Below, piece by piece: positions 8,560 through 18,129 of a stretch of 64,000 nt of DNA. How positions within the stretch are numbered: position 1 is the stretch's first letter; each line of letters opens with the position of its first letter. Made by a program: the position numbers and the translations under genes. The stretch is from Bacillota bacterium. GTDB lineage: Bacteria; Bacillota; Clostridia; Tissierellales; Tissierellaceae. The notes beneath the pieces were generated by a model that was given only the letters and a program-made list of their open reading frames with translations, was not told where the DNA came from and did no database searches. The DNA lies in the NCBI GenBank assembly GCA_023388495.1, contig JAEWGC010000037.1, forward strand, positions 62,001 through 126,000. The letters are read 5' to 3'.

Positions 8560-10002
8560 TTACCTCCCCTTCGGTGGTATTTGCCTTCTCAGATTTTGTT
8601 TTTCTATGGCTTGTGGTCTAATTGTAAATCTCCATATGGGAACTCTTATAAAGGTATCTTTTTTTAGCCCTTCCCAATTTCTAGGTGCTATAGGCCAACC
8701 ATAAGGTACACCAAATGAGTCCAAGGATAAAATATGAGCTGTAATAACAACAAACCCGCAAGTAACTCCATAAAGGCCTGAAAAGCCTCCTAAAAGTATC
8801 ATTGCCAACCTAGATATAACTACAGATTGTACTAATTCGGGAATGGTAAATTCAGCTATAGCTGCTGTGGAGACTATAATTACTGTGAGTCCACTTACTA
8901 TCCCAGCCTGTACTGCGGACTGACCTAGTATCAATGCTCCAACAATACTTACTGTGGTCCCAATACTTTTAGGTAATCTAAGCCCTGATTCTTTAGTTAA
9001 TTCTAATGCTAAAGACATTATAAAAACTTCTAATGTTACAGGAAGTGGAACCCCCTCTCTAGCTCCTGCCGCACTTATCAATAATGAAGTAGGTATCATT
9101 TCCTGATGATATAGTTGTAAAGCCACAAATATTTCCGGTAAATATATAGTAATAAATAGGGAAATAAACCTCATAAACCTCAATATAGAGGCAAAATAGG
9201 GTCTCAAATAATAATCTTCACTTGACATTAATCCTTCTATAAAAAGTTTAGGCATAGTTAGAACATGTGGAGTGCCATCTGTAAATATGGCCACTCTGCC
9301 TTCTAACATTTTTGCAGCTACTATATCAGGTTTTTCCGCATTTCCTATTGTAGAGAATATTGACATAGGACTATCTTCTATTAACTCTTCTATATAACCA
9401 CTTTCTAATATGGCATCTATATCTATCTTCTCTAACCTTTTCTTAACTTCCTCTAACACTTTTTCATTAACTATTCCCTTAATATAAGCTAAGCTTACCG
9501 CTGTCTGCGTTTGCTTACCTAGTTTATAATCCTCAAATACTAGATTATTTTTTCTTAAAATTCGCCTTAGTAATACCTTGTTTACTGATATATCTTCTAT
9601 AAATCCTTCTTTTGGCCCCCTAACAACTGCTTCTGAGCCTGGTTGCTCTACAGCCCTCTTTTCCCATTGACTTAGTTCTATTGTATAACAAATATTGCTC
9701 TCCTCTAAAAATATAGCTACTCTTCCGTTAGGTAATGAGTCTATTACATTTTCTATAAGGCATAATTCTTCAATCTTAGAGTTGAAAATAACTTTCTTTA
9801 TATCCTTAGGATTTTCTAAGCCAAGTATCAAAGGTTTTAGTACATCTCTATCAAACAAATTTCTATCTATAAATCCTTCAATATAGCAGGCCAGCAACCT
9901 TATGTTTGAGTTGGTTTCAAATTCATAGGTTACTAAATCACCAGTATTATTAAAACTATTTATTATTTTTTCTTTATTTACACTAATATTCTTTGAAATC
10001 AT
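8560..10002 (-). CDS. GerA-family spore germination receptor subunit A (operon 2)
   Basis: A subunit of receptor 2, 480 aa. A soluble N-terminal part of about 265 residues includes EKRAVEQPGSEAVVRGPKEGF, and a membrane part carries the motif AREGVP and SFGVPYGWPIAPRNW. The start ATG has AAAGGATG upstream. It is the first gene of operon 2 (A-C-B). In the 110-base gap above it, the minus strand has AAATA, 18 bases and AATAATA (10061-10032), a weak sigma-G-like pair. All expected motifs are present, so this receptor looks functional. Confidence 0.95.
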   Translation of the reverse strand: MISKNISVNKEKIINSFNNTGDLVTYEFETNSNIRLLACYIEGFIDRNLFDRDVLKPLILGLENPKDIKKVIFNSKIEELCLIENVIDSLPNGRVAIFLEESNICYTIELSQWEKRAVEQPGSEAVVRGPKEGFIEDISVNKVLLRRILRKNNLVFEDYKLGKQTQTAVSLAYIKGIVNEKVLEEVKKRLEKIDIDAILESGYIEELIEDSPMSIFSTIGNAEKPDIVAAKMLEGRVAIFTDGTPHVLTMPKLFIEGLMSSEDYYLRPYFASILRFMRFISLFITIYLPEIFVALQLYHQEMIPTSLLISAAGAREGVPLPVTLEVFIMSLALELTKESGLRLPKSIGTTVSIVGALILGQSAVQAGIVSGLTVIIVSTAAIAEFTIPELVQSVVISRLAMILLGGFSGLYGVTCGFVVITAHILSLDSFGVPYGWPIAPRNWEGLKKDTFIRVPIWRFTIRPQAIEKQNLRRQIPPKGR

Positions 10003-10077
10003 CTGATCATCCTTTAATTTGCACTTCCAATTATTATTACCTAAGTGAATTCATATTATTTATAGATAATTTCTGAT

Positions 10078-10106
10078 AAAAGAAAAGAACCCTAAAAAGA
10101 GTTCTT
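10078..10106 (-). terminator. Terminator of the ABC exporter operon
   Basis: Minus strand: AAGAACTC, a TTTTTA loop and GGGTTCTT (10106-10085, one G-U pair), followed by TTCTTTT. It sits just below the stop at 10112. Confidence 0.75.
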
Positions 10107-10111
10107 ATTAT

Positions 10112-11845
10112 CTAAGCATATTGTACTTCATATAATTCTTTGTAGTATTTACCATTTCTCATAAGCTCATTATGACTTCCTATTTCTAGAACCTTTCCCT
10201 GATTTAATAATATAATTTTATCTGCGTTACGAATTGTAGAAAGTCTATGAGCTATAATTAGAGTTGTACGATCCTTGGATATATTTTCAATGGACCTCTG
10301 AATTAAGGACTCTGTTTTTGTATCGATGTTTGCAGTAGCTTCATCTAATACAAGGATTGAAGGATTATGAGCTATAGCCCTAGCAAAGGATAATAGCTGT
10401 CTTTGACCTGCTGAAAATGTACTACCCCTTTCTCTTACTAGCTCATTAATTCCCCTAGGAAGTTCTTTTATAAAATCTATTGAACAAGATAATTGTAATG
10501 CTTTATCGATTTCTTCATCAGATATATCAGATTTGAGACTTATATTACTCTTAATATCTCCTGAAAAAAGAAATACATCTTGTAATACTACTGCAATGCT
10601 TTTTCTAAGGTCCCTAAGTTTATATTCCTTAATATCTACTCCATCAATTAAGATTTTACCTTTTTGAATATCATAAAATCTAGATATTAAACTTATAATT
10701 GTTGTTTTTCCCGCTCCTGTAGCTCCTACAAAAGCTACTGTCTCTCCAATATCAATTTTAAAGCTCACATTTTCTAATATCCATTCTTCGTCCTTATATG
10801 CAAACCATACATTTTCAAATTCAATTTTCCCTTGAAATCTTTCAATGGGTAATCCTGAGTCTAAGTCTTCCAATATCTCCTCTTGATCTAATAGTTCAAA
10901 TATACGATCAGCAGATACTATTGCAGACTGAATAGTATTATAATTTTCCGCTAAATCATTTATAGGTCCGAAAAATTGCTTAATATAATTAGTAAAAGCA
11001 TATACTACTCCAAGCTCTAGAGTCTGATTCATAATTTTCCCCATACTATACCATACTAGTATAGCAACAGTTAAATTTTGTAAAATCTCTATTATGGGTC
11101 TTAATAGACTATTCATCTTAATTTGAAATAAGGTTGACTCATGATATTTGTCATTTAATTCCTCAAATTCTTTTTGTTTTTCTAGTTCTCTATTAAAAAC
11201 CTGTACCAATTTCATCCCAGATAAATTCTCTGCAAAAAAACCATTTATCCTACCAATTAAGCTTTTCACTAACTGAAAGTTTTTCTTGATTTTACTTTTA
11301 AAATAGTATGTAACTACAAAAATTAATGGCACAGCTATAAATCCAATCAATGCTAGGCTTACATTCATTTTAAACATTACGAAAACAATTCCTATTAATA
11401 GAAAAACATCTCTAAAAAGATTAATCAGGACATCTGTAAACATTTCATTGAGAGCTTCTACATCGTTAGTAGCTCTGGTAATCAATCTACCTGTTGAATA
11501 CTTATCTAAATAAGATAGTGGTAGGTGTTGTATATGGTTGAAAACTCTTTTCCTTAAACTACTAACAATCTGCTGCCCAACATGATTCATTAGATTTATC
11601 TGTGCAAATGTAAATAGAGATCCAAGGGTAATGACTACCATATAAAAAATTCCCATGGCAGAAATAGAATATAGTCCAACCTCTGGTTTTTTAAGGATAA
11701 GGAAATCATCAATAATCACCTTTAAGATAATAGGCTTCATAAGTTCTGCTCCATTTACTAAAAGAACTAATAAAATTGCTAATATTACAGCCTTCCTATA
11801 TGGAATCATTAACTTGAGTAATCTCAAAACACTATGACGCTTCAT
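10112..11845 (-). CDS. ABC exporter half-transporter, catalytic-site subunit
   Basis: Type IV ABC exporter half, 577 aa. Six membrane helices span about residues 1-320, followed by an ATPase domain with Walker A GATGAGKTT near residue 370, signature FSAGQRQLL and Walker B LVLDEATANID. Walker B has the catalytic Glu, but the signature departs from LSGGQ. This is the pattern of one half of heterodimeric multidrug-type exporters (LmrCD, BmrCD, TM287/288), complementary to the upstream gene, which it overlaps by 14 bases. The substrate cannot be told from sequence; drugs or lipids are usual for the family. Confidence 0.9.
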   Translation of the reverse strand: MKRHSVLRLLKLMIPYRKAVILAILLVLLVNGAELMKPIILKVIIDDFLILKKPEVGLYSISAMGIFYMVVITLGSLFTFAQINLMNHVGQQIVSSLRKRVFNHIQHLPLSYLDKYSTGRLITRATNDVEALNEMFTDVLINLFRDVFLLIGIVFVMFKMNVSLALIGFIAVPLIFVVTYYFKSKIKKNFQLVKSLIGRINGFFAENLSGMKLVQVFNRELEKQKEFEELNDKYHESTLFQIKMNSLLRPIIEILQNLTVAILVWYSMGKIMNQTLELGVVYAFTNYIKQFFGPINDLAENYNTIQSAIVSADRIFELLDQEEILEDLDSGLPIERFQGKIEFENVWFAYKDEEWILENVSFKIDIGETVAFVGATGAGKTTIISLISRFYDIQKGKILIDGVDIKEYKLRDLRKSIAVVLQDVFLFSGDIKSNISLKSDISDEEIDKALQLSCSIDFIKELPRGINELVRERGSTFSAGQRQLLSFARAIAHNPSILVLDEATANIDTKTESLIQRSIENISKDRTTLIIAHRLSTIRNADKIILLNQGKVLEIGSHNELMRNGKYYKELYEVQYA

Positions 11846-13592
11846 GTTTCACCTGCTCTCTTGCTTCTTCTTTAAACTGCTCTTCATAAATATCAAAATA
11901 TAATCCCTTTTTACGTAATAGTTCCTCATGAGTACCTCGTTCTAAGATTTCTCCATGATTCATTACAACAATTTCATCAGCATGTTTAATTGCAGAAATA
12001 CGATGGGCAATTATGATTCCTGTCTTACCACTCATAATTCGTTTAAAGTGCTTGATAATCTTTTCTTCTGTTTTCGTATCGACGGCAGATAGAGCATCAT
12101 CTAATATAAGAATAGGTGGGTTTTTAATTATAGCTCTAGCTATAGAAATTCTTTGTTTCTGTCCTCCAGATAAATTTACTCCTCTTTCTCCAACCATAGT
12201 GTCAAAACCATTAGTAAAATCTCTAATATTATCATAGATACAACTTAGTTTCGTTGCCTGTTCTATTTCTTCATCTGTGTAAATATCCCTAAAGAAATTT
12301 ATACTTTCTTTAATAGTAGCTGAAAATAAAAAATTATCTTGAGGCACATATCCAATATTTTCTCTTAAAACATTTAAGGTATAATCATTGATATCTCTTC
12401 CATCGATGAATATCTTTCCTCTTTCTACATTATAGAGCCTAAGTAAAAGATTTACTAATGTGGTTTTGCCACTTCCAGTTTTTCCTATGATACCCAAGGT
12501 CTTACCTTTATTGATTTTGATACTAATATCCTTAAGGGCAGCCTCCTCTGTATCAGGATAATTAAATGTAAGATGATTGATCTCTATACCACCATTTATC
12601 TCTGTTAAGGTTGTATCACCAGATTCTTGTGTGATATCCGATTCAATTTGAAAAATATCATTTAATCTTTTAAATGATGCAATTCCCTTTTGTATAATAT
12701 TTATAACTCTACCTATTGATGTTATAGGTTTTATGATCATAGTAAGATAGCCATTGAAGGCAATAAAATCCCCTAGTGAAATTATATTATTTTTTACCAT
12801 ACTACTACCATAAATAAGACTAATCATAAAACTTATTCCAAAGCATAGCTCAATCATTGGCGAAAGCAAGGAAGAAATTCTTACCATTTTGATATTAGAC
12901 TCTATCATCTTTTCATTTAAATCACCAAATTTATTTACTTCTTCATTTTCCTGTACATAAGATTTAATTACTCGAATCCCTGATATATTTTCTTGTACCC
13001 TATCAGAAATAGCTGCAAAATTTTCTTGAACAATTCTAAATCTTTGTTGTACTAGTCTTCCGATTGTAATCATTAACACAATAATTATAGGAATAGGTAA
13101 TAAAGACAATATAGTTAGCTTTAGGTTTACAGATCTTGCCATAGATATAATAACTACTGTACACATTCCAATACTATTAACAATATGGGCCAACCCTGGT
13201 CCAAATGACATTCTAACTGCAGAAATATCGTTAATAGCATAAGCCATAAGGTCACCAGTTTTCCTTTGATGATAGAATTGCACTGGAAGAGTTTGAAAGT
13301 GTTCAAATAATCCTTGTCTCAAATAGCATTCAAGATTTCTAGAATTCCCTAAAATAAGATATCTCCATATATATCTTGTAACAAATGTTCCTATTGCCAC
13401 AATTAGCATCATTCCTAAATAAAAAGATATCCTTCCTTTATCTATATCATCTATTCTTAATAAGTCAATAATTATACCTAATAGCTTAGGCCCTAGAGAT
13501 TGAATATATGTAGTTAATACTAAAAATACTATACCTACTATATAATGAAACCAATGCCTTTTAAAAAAATCAATAATAACTTTTTTTCTCAT
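11832..13592 (-). CDS. ABC exporter half-transporter, degenerate-site subunit
   Basis: Partner half-transporter, 586 aa from the ATG at 13592, which has GGAGG six bases upstream; a longer frame to 13634 lacks a site. It has six membrane helices and an ATPase domain with Walker A GKTGSGKTT, canonical signature LSGGQKQR, and Walker B ILILDDALSAVD, where the catalytic Glu is Asp. The canonical signature here and the catalytic Glu in the downstream gene together build one full ATP site and one degenerate site, as in known heterodimeric exporters. Transcribed first in a two-gene operon. Confidence 0.9.
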   Translation of the reverse strand: MRKKVIIDFFKRHWFHYIVGIVFLVLTTYIQSLGPKLLGIIIDLLRIDDIDKGRISFYLGMMLIVAIGTFVTRYIWRYLILGNSRNLECYLRQGLFEHFQTLPVQFYHQRKTGDLMAYAINDISAVRMSFGPGLAHIVNSIGMCTVVIISMARSVNLKLTILSLLPIPIIIVLMITIGRLVQQRFRIVQENFAAISDRVQENISGIRVIKSYVQENEEVNKFGDLNEKMIESNIKMVRISSLLSPMIELCFGISFMISLIYGSSMVKNNIISLGDFIAFNGYLTMIIKPITSIGRVINIIQKGIASFKRLNDIFQIESDITQESGDTTLTEINGGIEINHLTFNYPDTEEAALKDISIKINKGKTLGIIGKTGSGKTTLVNLLLRLYNVERGKIFIDGRDINDYTLNVLRENIGYVPQDNFLFSATIKESINFFRDIYTDEEIEQATKLSCIYDNIRDFTNGFDTMVGERGVNLSGGQKQRISIARAIIKNPPILILDDALSAVDTKTEEKIIKHFKRIMSGKTGIIIAHRISAIKHADEIVVMNHGEILERGTHEELLRKKGLYFDIYEEQFKEEAREQVKHEAS

Positions 13593-13684
13593 TTTTTCCT
13601 CCATATATAAAACATATTTAGAGCCCCTAAACATTATATCATAACCTTGATATTTTTTCCATAATTCAGATTGTTTTCATAATT

Positions 13685-13726
13685 AAAAAAAAGAAACCTC
13701 TACTGGTTTATCAGTAAGGATTTCTT
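13685..13726 (-). terminator. Terminator overlapping the stop of the GGDEF/EAL gene
   Basis: Minus strand: an outer stem of AAGAAA with TTTCTT and an inner stem TACTG with CAGTA, followed by eight T. The 5' arm is made by the last codons of the gene (stop at 13713-13711), so the coding end and the terminator share sequence. Confidence 0.85.
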
Positions 13727-16053
13727 TCTCTAAACATTTCTGCTACTACATTAGGTTCAACTGGTCTACTTATTAGATATCCTTGAATCTGGTCACAACT
13801 CTTTTCCTTCAAATAATCCAACTGCTCTACAGTCTCTACTCCTTCTGCAATTGTCTTTATTTTTATAGACTTAGCCATATTTATAATAGTTGTTACAATA
13901 GTTTTTGCATTTTCATCTTTTAACATATCTTTAATAAAGGATCTATCTATTTTCAATGTATCAATAGGAAAACGAGTAAAATATGCTAATGAAGAGTAGC
14001 CTGTACCAAAATCATCTATGGATATACGAACTCCCATTTTCTTTAGTTCCTTCATTTTAATAAGTTTCTCTTCTACTCTATTCATAGCAATGGTTTCTGT
14101 AATTTCCAATTCTAGATATTTAGGCTCTAAATCTGTTTCTTCTAATACCTCTTTCACCATTTCAACGAAATTTGTTTGTTCAAATTGAATAGCTGAAACG
14201 TTTACTGATATTATAATTGGTGTATAGCCTTCTCTTTGCCATTGTTTATTTTGTCTACATGCCTCTTTTAAAACCCATTTACCAATTTCTATTATCAAAC
14301 CATTCTGTTCAGCTATTTGCACTAATAATAGGGGTGATACATTACTATATAAAGGGTTTTTCCATCTAAGTAAAGCTTCTGTTCCTATGGGTTTTCCAGT
14401 TGCAACTTCTATAATAGGCTGATAGACTAATCCCAACTCATTATTTTCAATTGCATGATATAGGGCATTTTCAATTTTTTGCTCTTGTTTAATCAACCTT
14501 TCCAGCTCAAAGTCATAAAACCTATAATTATTTCCACCCATTTTTTTTACTACAAGTTTAGCAATTGTAGCTTGATGTATGATTTCTTCCATGGATATAC
14601 TATGTCCAATAAAAATACTAGCCCCAATACTTGATCTAATTATAAATTGATTATCTTTAATTTTTATTTCTCCACTGCATAAGTTCCATAATTTTTTTAT
14701 ACGTTCTTCTAGTACTATCCTATCATATTCATATAAAAACAAGATAAATTCATCGCCTAAGAATCTTGCTACAATTTCTTCTCCACTTAAAAACTCTTTA
14801 AGCTTCCTTGAAAAATCATAAAGCACTTCGTCTCCAATATTAAATCCATAAACACTATTTATCCTTTTAAAATCGTCAATTGATATCATTACAATGGCTG
14901 CTACTATTTTTCCACTAATTAGTTTATTCATCCTATAAGGAAGTTCTAGAAAAAAACCATTATAATTATATAGTCCTGTAATTTTATCTTTATACGTTAA
15001 ATCCTTAATATGTCTTAACATCTTATTGAAACTCTTAGCCGCGATGCCTAGCTCATTAGAGATATTTTCATTAGCCCTCACATTAAGATTACCATTGGCT
15101 GCTTTTTCAAATACTTCTTTCAAACTTAAAATTGGGTTAGATAAAGTTTTAGAATAATAAAAAGAAAAAGCTATCAATGATATTAGTCCAATAATAATAG
15201 CAGTTAAAATTGTATTTTTTACTCCATTTATTTCTCTATAGATTGCCTTTTCTGAAATAGAAATAATAAAAGTCCAACCTGGTGACTCTTTGATTCTATT
15301 GAAAAATATCAGTACTTTTTCATTATTTTCATCTGTATATTCAAGTGTACCAGATTCAGTTTCTAGAATTTTGTTTATTATCCTACTATCATCTTTTATA
15401 TATTCTTTAATATCTTTTTCTACAGGTACTCTTAAATCTGGATGAGCAACTATTAGCCCTTCCTCGTTTACTATCCAACCATAAGCTTCATCCTTTAATT
15501 GCATTTCTCTTATGATATTATCTAAAAACTCAATGTTTATAACCATATTTACTAATCCAATAACTCTATCACTATCATCCCTGACACTATGGGAAACAAT
15601 TACTATAGGCTTATCCGACTCATATACATAAGGACTATAAAATGGCTGAGAGATTACATATTCTTGTCCTTCTATAAAAATCTTTTCATATTGTTCTTGA
15701 TCTGAAATATCAAATTCATCTAGCATTGTAGACCAAGCCTTGCCGTCTGGATAGGCTATAGTCATATTTCTATATTTATGGCCTAATACTAAATTAGGTA
15801 GATAATTCTTTATCCTTTCTAAATCCATTGACCTTATTATAGGTGATCTTGATACAATTGTAACTTGTTCTATAAGTCCTTTTAATTCTTTCGATACTTC
15901 GTCTGATCTAGAATTTACTATTTCACTATATTGAACCTTAATATATTTCGGTAGCTGATTTAGTTTTAAATCAGAAAAAATAAATAATAGCCCAAATAAT
16001 GTTATTGATCCCACCATAAGGTATATCAGTATCTGCTTTCTAATGGATTCCAT
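13711..16053 (-). CDS. Membrane c-di-GMP phosphodiesterase with dCache, HAMP, degenerate GGDEF and EAL domains
   Basis: Signalling protein of 780 aa from ATG 16053 (AAAGGTGAT upstream; the frame opens earlier without a site). A first membrane helix is followed by an extracellular Cache-type sensor (to about residue 280), a second helix, HAMP, GGDEF and EAL. The GGDEF motif reads RFLGDEF, so one glycine is lost and cyclase activity is doubtful. The EAL domain keeps TEALLRW, the N of NVSAIQF, ELEITET, DDFGTGYSS and the E of AEGVET, so it is probably an active phosphodiesterase that lowers c-di-GMP on an external signal. It is a single-gene unit with its own terminator. Confidence 0.92.
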   Translation of the reverse strand: MESIRKQILIYLMVGSITLFGLLFIFSDLKLNQLPKYIKVQYSEIVNSRSDEVSKELKGLIEQVTIVSRSPIIRSMDLERIKNYLPNLVLGHKYRNMTIAYPDGKAWSTMLDEFDISDQEQYEKIFIEGQEYVISQPFYSPYVYESDKPIVIVSHSVRDDSDRVIGLVNMVINIEFLDNIIREMQLKDEAYGWIVNEEGLIVAHPDLRVPVEKDIKEYIKDDSRIINKILETESGTLEYTDENNEKVLIFFNRIKESPGWTFIISISEKAIYREINGVKNTILTAIIIGLISLIAFSFYYSKTLSNPILSLKEVFEKAANGNLNVRANENISNELGIAAKSFNKMLRHIKDLTYKDKITGLYNYNGFFLELPYRMNKLISGKIVAAIVMISIDDFKRINSVYGFNIGDEVLYDFSRKLKEFLSGEEIVARFLGDEFILFLYEYDRIVLEERIKKLWNLCSGEIKIKDNQFIIRSSIGASIFIGHSISMEEIIHQATIAKLVVKKMGGNNYRFYDFELERLIKQEQKIENALYHAIENNELGLVYQPIIEVATGKPIGTEALLRWKNPLYSNVSPLLLVQIAEQNGLIIEIGKWVLKEACRQNKQWQREGYTPIIISVNVSAIQFEQTNFVEMVKEVLEETDLEPKYLELEITETIAMNRVEEKLIKMKELKKMGVRISIDDFGTGYSSLAYFTRFPIDTLKIDRSFIKDMLKDENAKTIVTTIINMAKSIKIKTIAEGVETVEQLDYLKEKSCDQIQGYLISRPVEPNVVAEMFRERNPY

Positions 16054-16168
16054 ATAATTATCACCTTTTCGATCTATTAGTGTCATGCTTAATAAGTCAA
16101 TTATATGATGTCAGAATATTTTTATCAACCATTTTTTGACATCATTCGACACTTTCTAACATAAATTT

Positions 16169-16190
16169 TACCCCTAGAAATCTAGGGGTA
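16169..16190 (-). terminator. Hairpin downstream of gloA
   Basis: A near-perfect palindrome, TACCCCTAGA with TCTAGGGGTA, 15 bases below the gloA stop. On the minus strand it is followed by AAAATTTATG, so the tail is weak. Confidence 0.6.
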
Positions 16191-16204
16191 TTTTACTATA
16201 TTCC

Positions 16205-16588
16205 TTATTTAGTTCTTATAATTTCAATATCATATCCATCTGGATCTGTTACAAAATAATATCTTGGTTTTTCTCCTGGAAGTCCCATCAATTCTGTAAC
16301 TTCATAGCCCATTTCTTTATGTTTTTGTTGTGAGCCTTCCAAATCTTCTACTCCCAATGCCATATGACTGAATCCATCACCAATTACATATGGTTTTTCG
16401 GGATTATAATTATATGTTAATTCTATTTCATGGCATCCTGACTCATCAGATAAAAAAACTAACGTAAATTGGTCTTCTGGAAAATCTTTTCTTCTAGTTT
16501 CAACTAATCCTAGAGCTTCTGTATAAAATTTTAATGACTTTTCTAAATCCATTACTCTTATACAAGTATGAAGTATTTTGTAATTCAT
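16205..16588 (-). CDS. gloA: Glyoxalase I-like lactoylglutathione lyase (VOC family)
   Basis: Small metalloenzyme of 127 aa, the usual length of bacterial GloA. The four metal ligands are in place: H7 (ILHTCIRV), E56 (HEIELTYN), H75 (FSHMALGV) and E122 (YDIEIIR). It should isomerise the hemithioacetal of methylglyoxal and a thiol. The thiol cofactor in this organism is unknown, since many Clostridia lack glutathione. Single gene with its own hairpin downstream. Confidence 0.85.
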   Translation of the reverse strand: MNYKILHTCIRVMDLEKSLKFYTEALGLVETRRKDFPEDQFTLVFLSDESGCHEIELTYNYNPEKPYVIGDGFSHMALGVEDLEGSQQKHKEMGYEVTELMGLPGEKPRYYFVTDPDGYDIEIIRTK

Positions 16589-16729
16589 AAACTATCCACT
16601 CCTTTTTTGTAAGTTAATTCTTTTCTATCCCATTATACCCTATCTTTCTTATATATTGAAAGTATTTTATAGTAAATTAATATCATCCATCCTGGGCATA
16701 ATAACTTAAAATAATAAGGAGGAAATAAA

Positions 16730-16972
16730 ATGTCAATTTTAGAGATAGATACTAGTGGATATGAAAGAAATAGCATAAATGATGTTGTTTTAAGCCATTT
16801 TGATTCTTTACCTGTTGGTGAAAAGATGATACTTATAAACGATTCCGATCCATCTTATGTATTTAATGAACTAGAAGAAAAGCGATTTGGAAAATTTGAA
16901 TGGGATTATATTGAAGAAGGACCTGATGTATGGAAGGTATCTTTGGCTAAGAAATATCTCAATTATATATAA
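16730..16972 (+). CDS. DUF2249 (TusA-like fold) protein
   Basis: 80 aa with a strong AAGGAGGA site before the ATG. It has the DUF2249 pattern: an N-terminal D-T/R segment, a hydrophobic helix, L-P-V-G-E near residue 27, P-S-Y-V in the middle and a final W-D-Y, E-G-P, W-K-V. The fold is TusA/SirA-like, but the cysteine motif of TusA is absent and the protein has no Cys. Function is unknown. Its neighbour downstream on the same strand is mnmH, a sulfur/selenium tRNA enzyme, but a terminator lies between them. Confidence 0.8.
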   Translation: MSILEIDTSGYERNSINDVVLSHFDSLPVGEKMILINDSDPSYVFNELEEKRFGKFEWDYIEEGPDVWKVSLAKKYLNYI

Positions 16973-16998
16973 ATAGATAGCAAGTTTGCTATCTATTT
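16971..16998 (+). terminator. Terminator after the DUF2249 gene
   Basis: AAATAGATAGCAA (16971-16983) and TTGCTATCTATTT (16986-16998), overlapping the stop codon; the following sequence is A/T only. Confidence 0.7.
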
Positions 16999-17103
16999 AT
17001 ATATATGTAATCTTTATATTATTTCTCTTGTTATAGATAAGATTTATATTATATAATATATCTTACATGAATTTTTATAATCTAAATAGAAGAAGGTAAT
17101 TAT

Positions 17104-18129
17104 ATGTTTAAAATAATTAATTATGAAGATATAGACAAGGAGAAAATAGATAAAAGTCATATACTTATAGATGTCAGATCTCCTAGGGAATATAAGTCCG
17201 AAACCATACCAGGCTCTATTAACATTCCTATTTTTGATGATGATGAAAGAGAATTGATAGGTACTATTTATAAACAAGAAAGTGTTGAAAAAGCTAAGAA
17301 GGTTGGTATAGAAATTGGATCAAAGCGTTTACCAACTATTTATGAAAATATATCTAAGCTTGATAAAGAATATAATAACCTTGTGTTTTTTTGTGCTAGA
17401 GGAGGGCTTAGAAGTAGCTCCATAGTATCACTTCTCAAAACCCTTGGTGTAAACGCCATTAAATTAGATAATGGATATAAAGGCTATAGAAAATATGTAA
17501 ATGAACACCTTCCAACAGTAGTGGAAGGTTTAAAATTTATAGTCATTTATGGAAACACTGGAACAGGCAAAACTGATATTCTCAAAGTTCTTAAAGAGGA
17601 AGGAATGGATATTTTAGATTTGGAAGGCTGCGCTAATCATAGGGGGTCTATTCTTGGTAGTGTTGGTCTTGGAGAACAAAACACTCAAAAAATGTTTGAA
17701 TCTCTTGTATATGAATCCCTTAAAGATAGAAAGACAAATCTTGTATTTGTAGAAGGTGAAAGTAAGAGAATAGGTAAGGATATAATACCTGATTATTTAT
17801 ACAACGCCATGAATAATGGAATAAATATAAGAATTGAAGCTAGTATAGAAAAAAGAATCGATAATCTTTTTAAAGAATATGTTCATGACACAGATAATGA
17901 ACTTATATCCTCTCTAGATCACCTAAGAAAATATCTAGGAGATAAAAACATTGATAAATATATAGAATTAATTAATGAGCATAATTATAGACCAGTAATA
18001 GAGGAGCTAATTGTTAAGTATTATGACCCTCTTTATGAGCATAGAAACAGGGTTTATGATAGGATATTTTATAATAATAATACTAATAAAACAGCTAAAG
18101 ATATTAAAAAGTGGGCTAATAAGATTTAG
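17104..18129 (+). CDS. mnmH: tRNA 2-selenouridine synthase
   Basis: 341 aa. It has an N-terminal rhodanese domain with the catalytic cysteine at C97 (VFFCARGGLRS), the same number as in the E. coli enzyme, and a C-terminal P-loop domain with GNTGTGKT at 150-157. MnmH geranylates and then selenates 2-thiouridine at the wobble position of Lys, Glu and Gln tRNAs using selenophosphate, so the genome should also carry selD. The start ATG has AGAAGAAGG upstream. The 3' end overlaps the convergent membrane gene by 14 bases. Confidence 0.93.
   Translation: MFKIINYEDIDKEKIDKSHILIDVRSPREYKSETIPGSINIPIFDDDERELIGTIYKQESVEKAKKVGIEIGSKRLPTIYENISKLDKEYNNLVFFCARGGLRSSSIVSLLKTLGVNAIKLDNGYKGYRKYVNEHLPTVVEGLKFIVIYGNTGTGKTDILKVLKEEGMDILDLEGCANHRGSILGSVGLGEQNTQKMFESLVYESLKDRKTNLVFVEGESKRIGKDIIPDYLYNAMNNGINIRIEASIEKRIDNLFKEYVHDTDNELISSLDHLRKYLGDKNIDKYIELINEHNYRPVIEELIVKYYDPLYEHRNRVYDRIFYNNNTNKTAKDIKKWANKI

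Noticed and set aside
13592..13634. Longer start for the ABC exporter gene
   Set aside because: The GGAGG site and a family-like N-terminus support the ATG at 13592.
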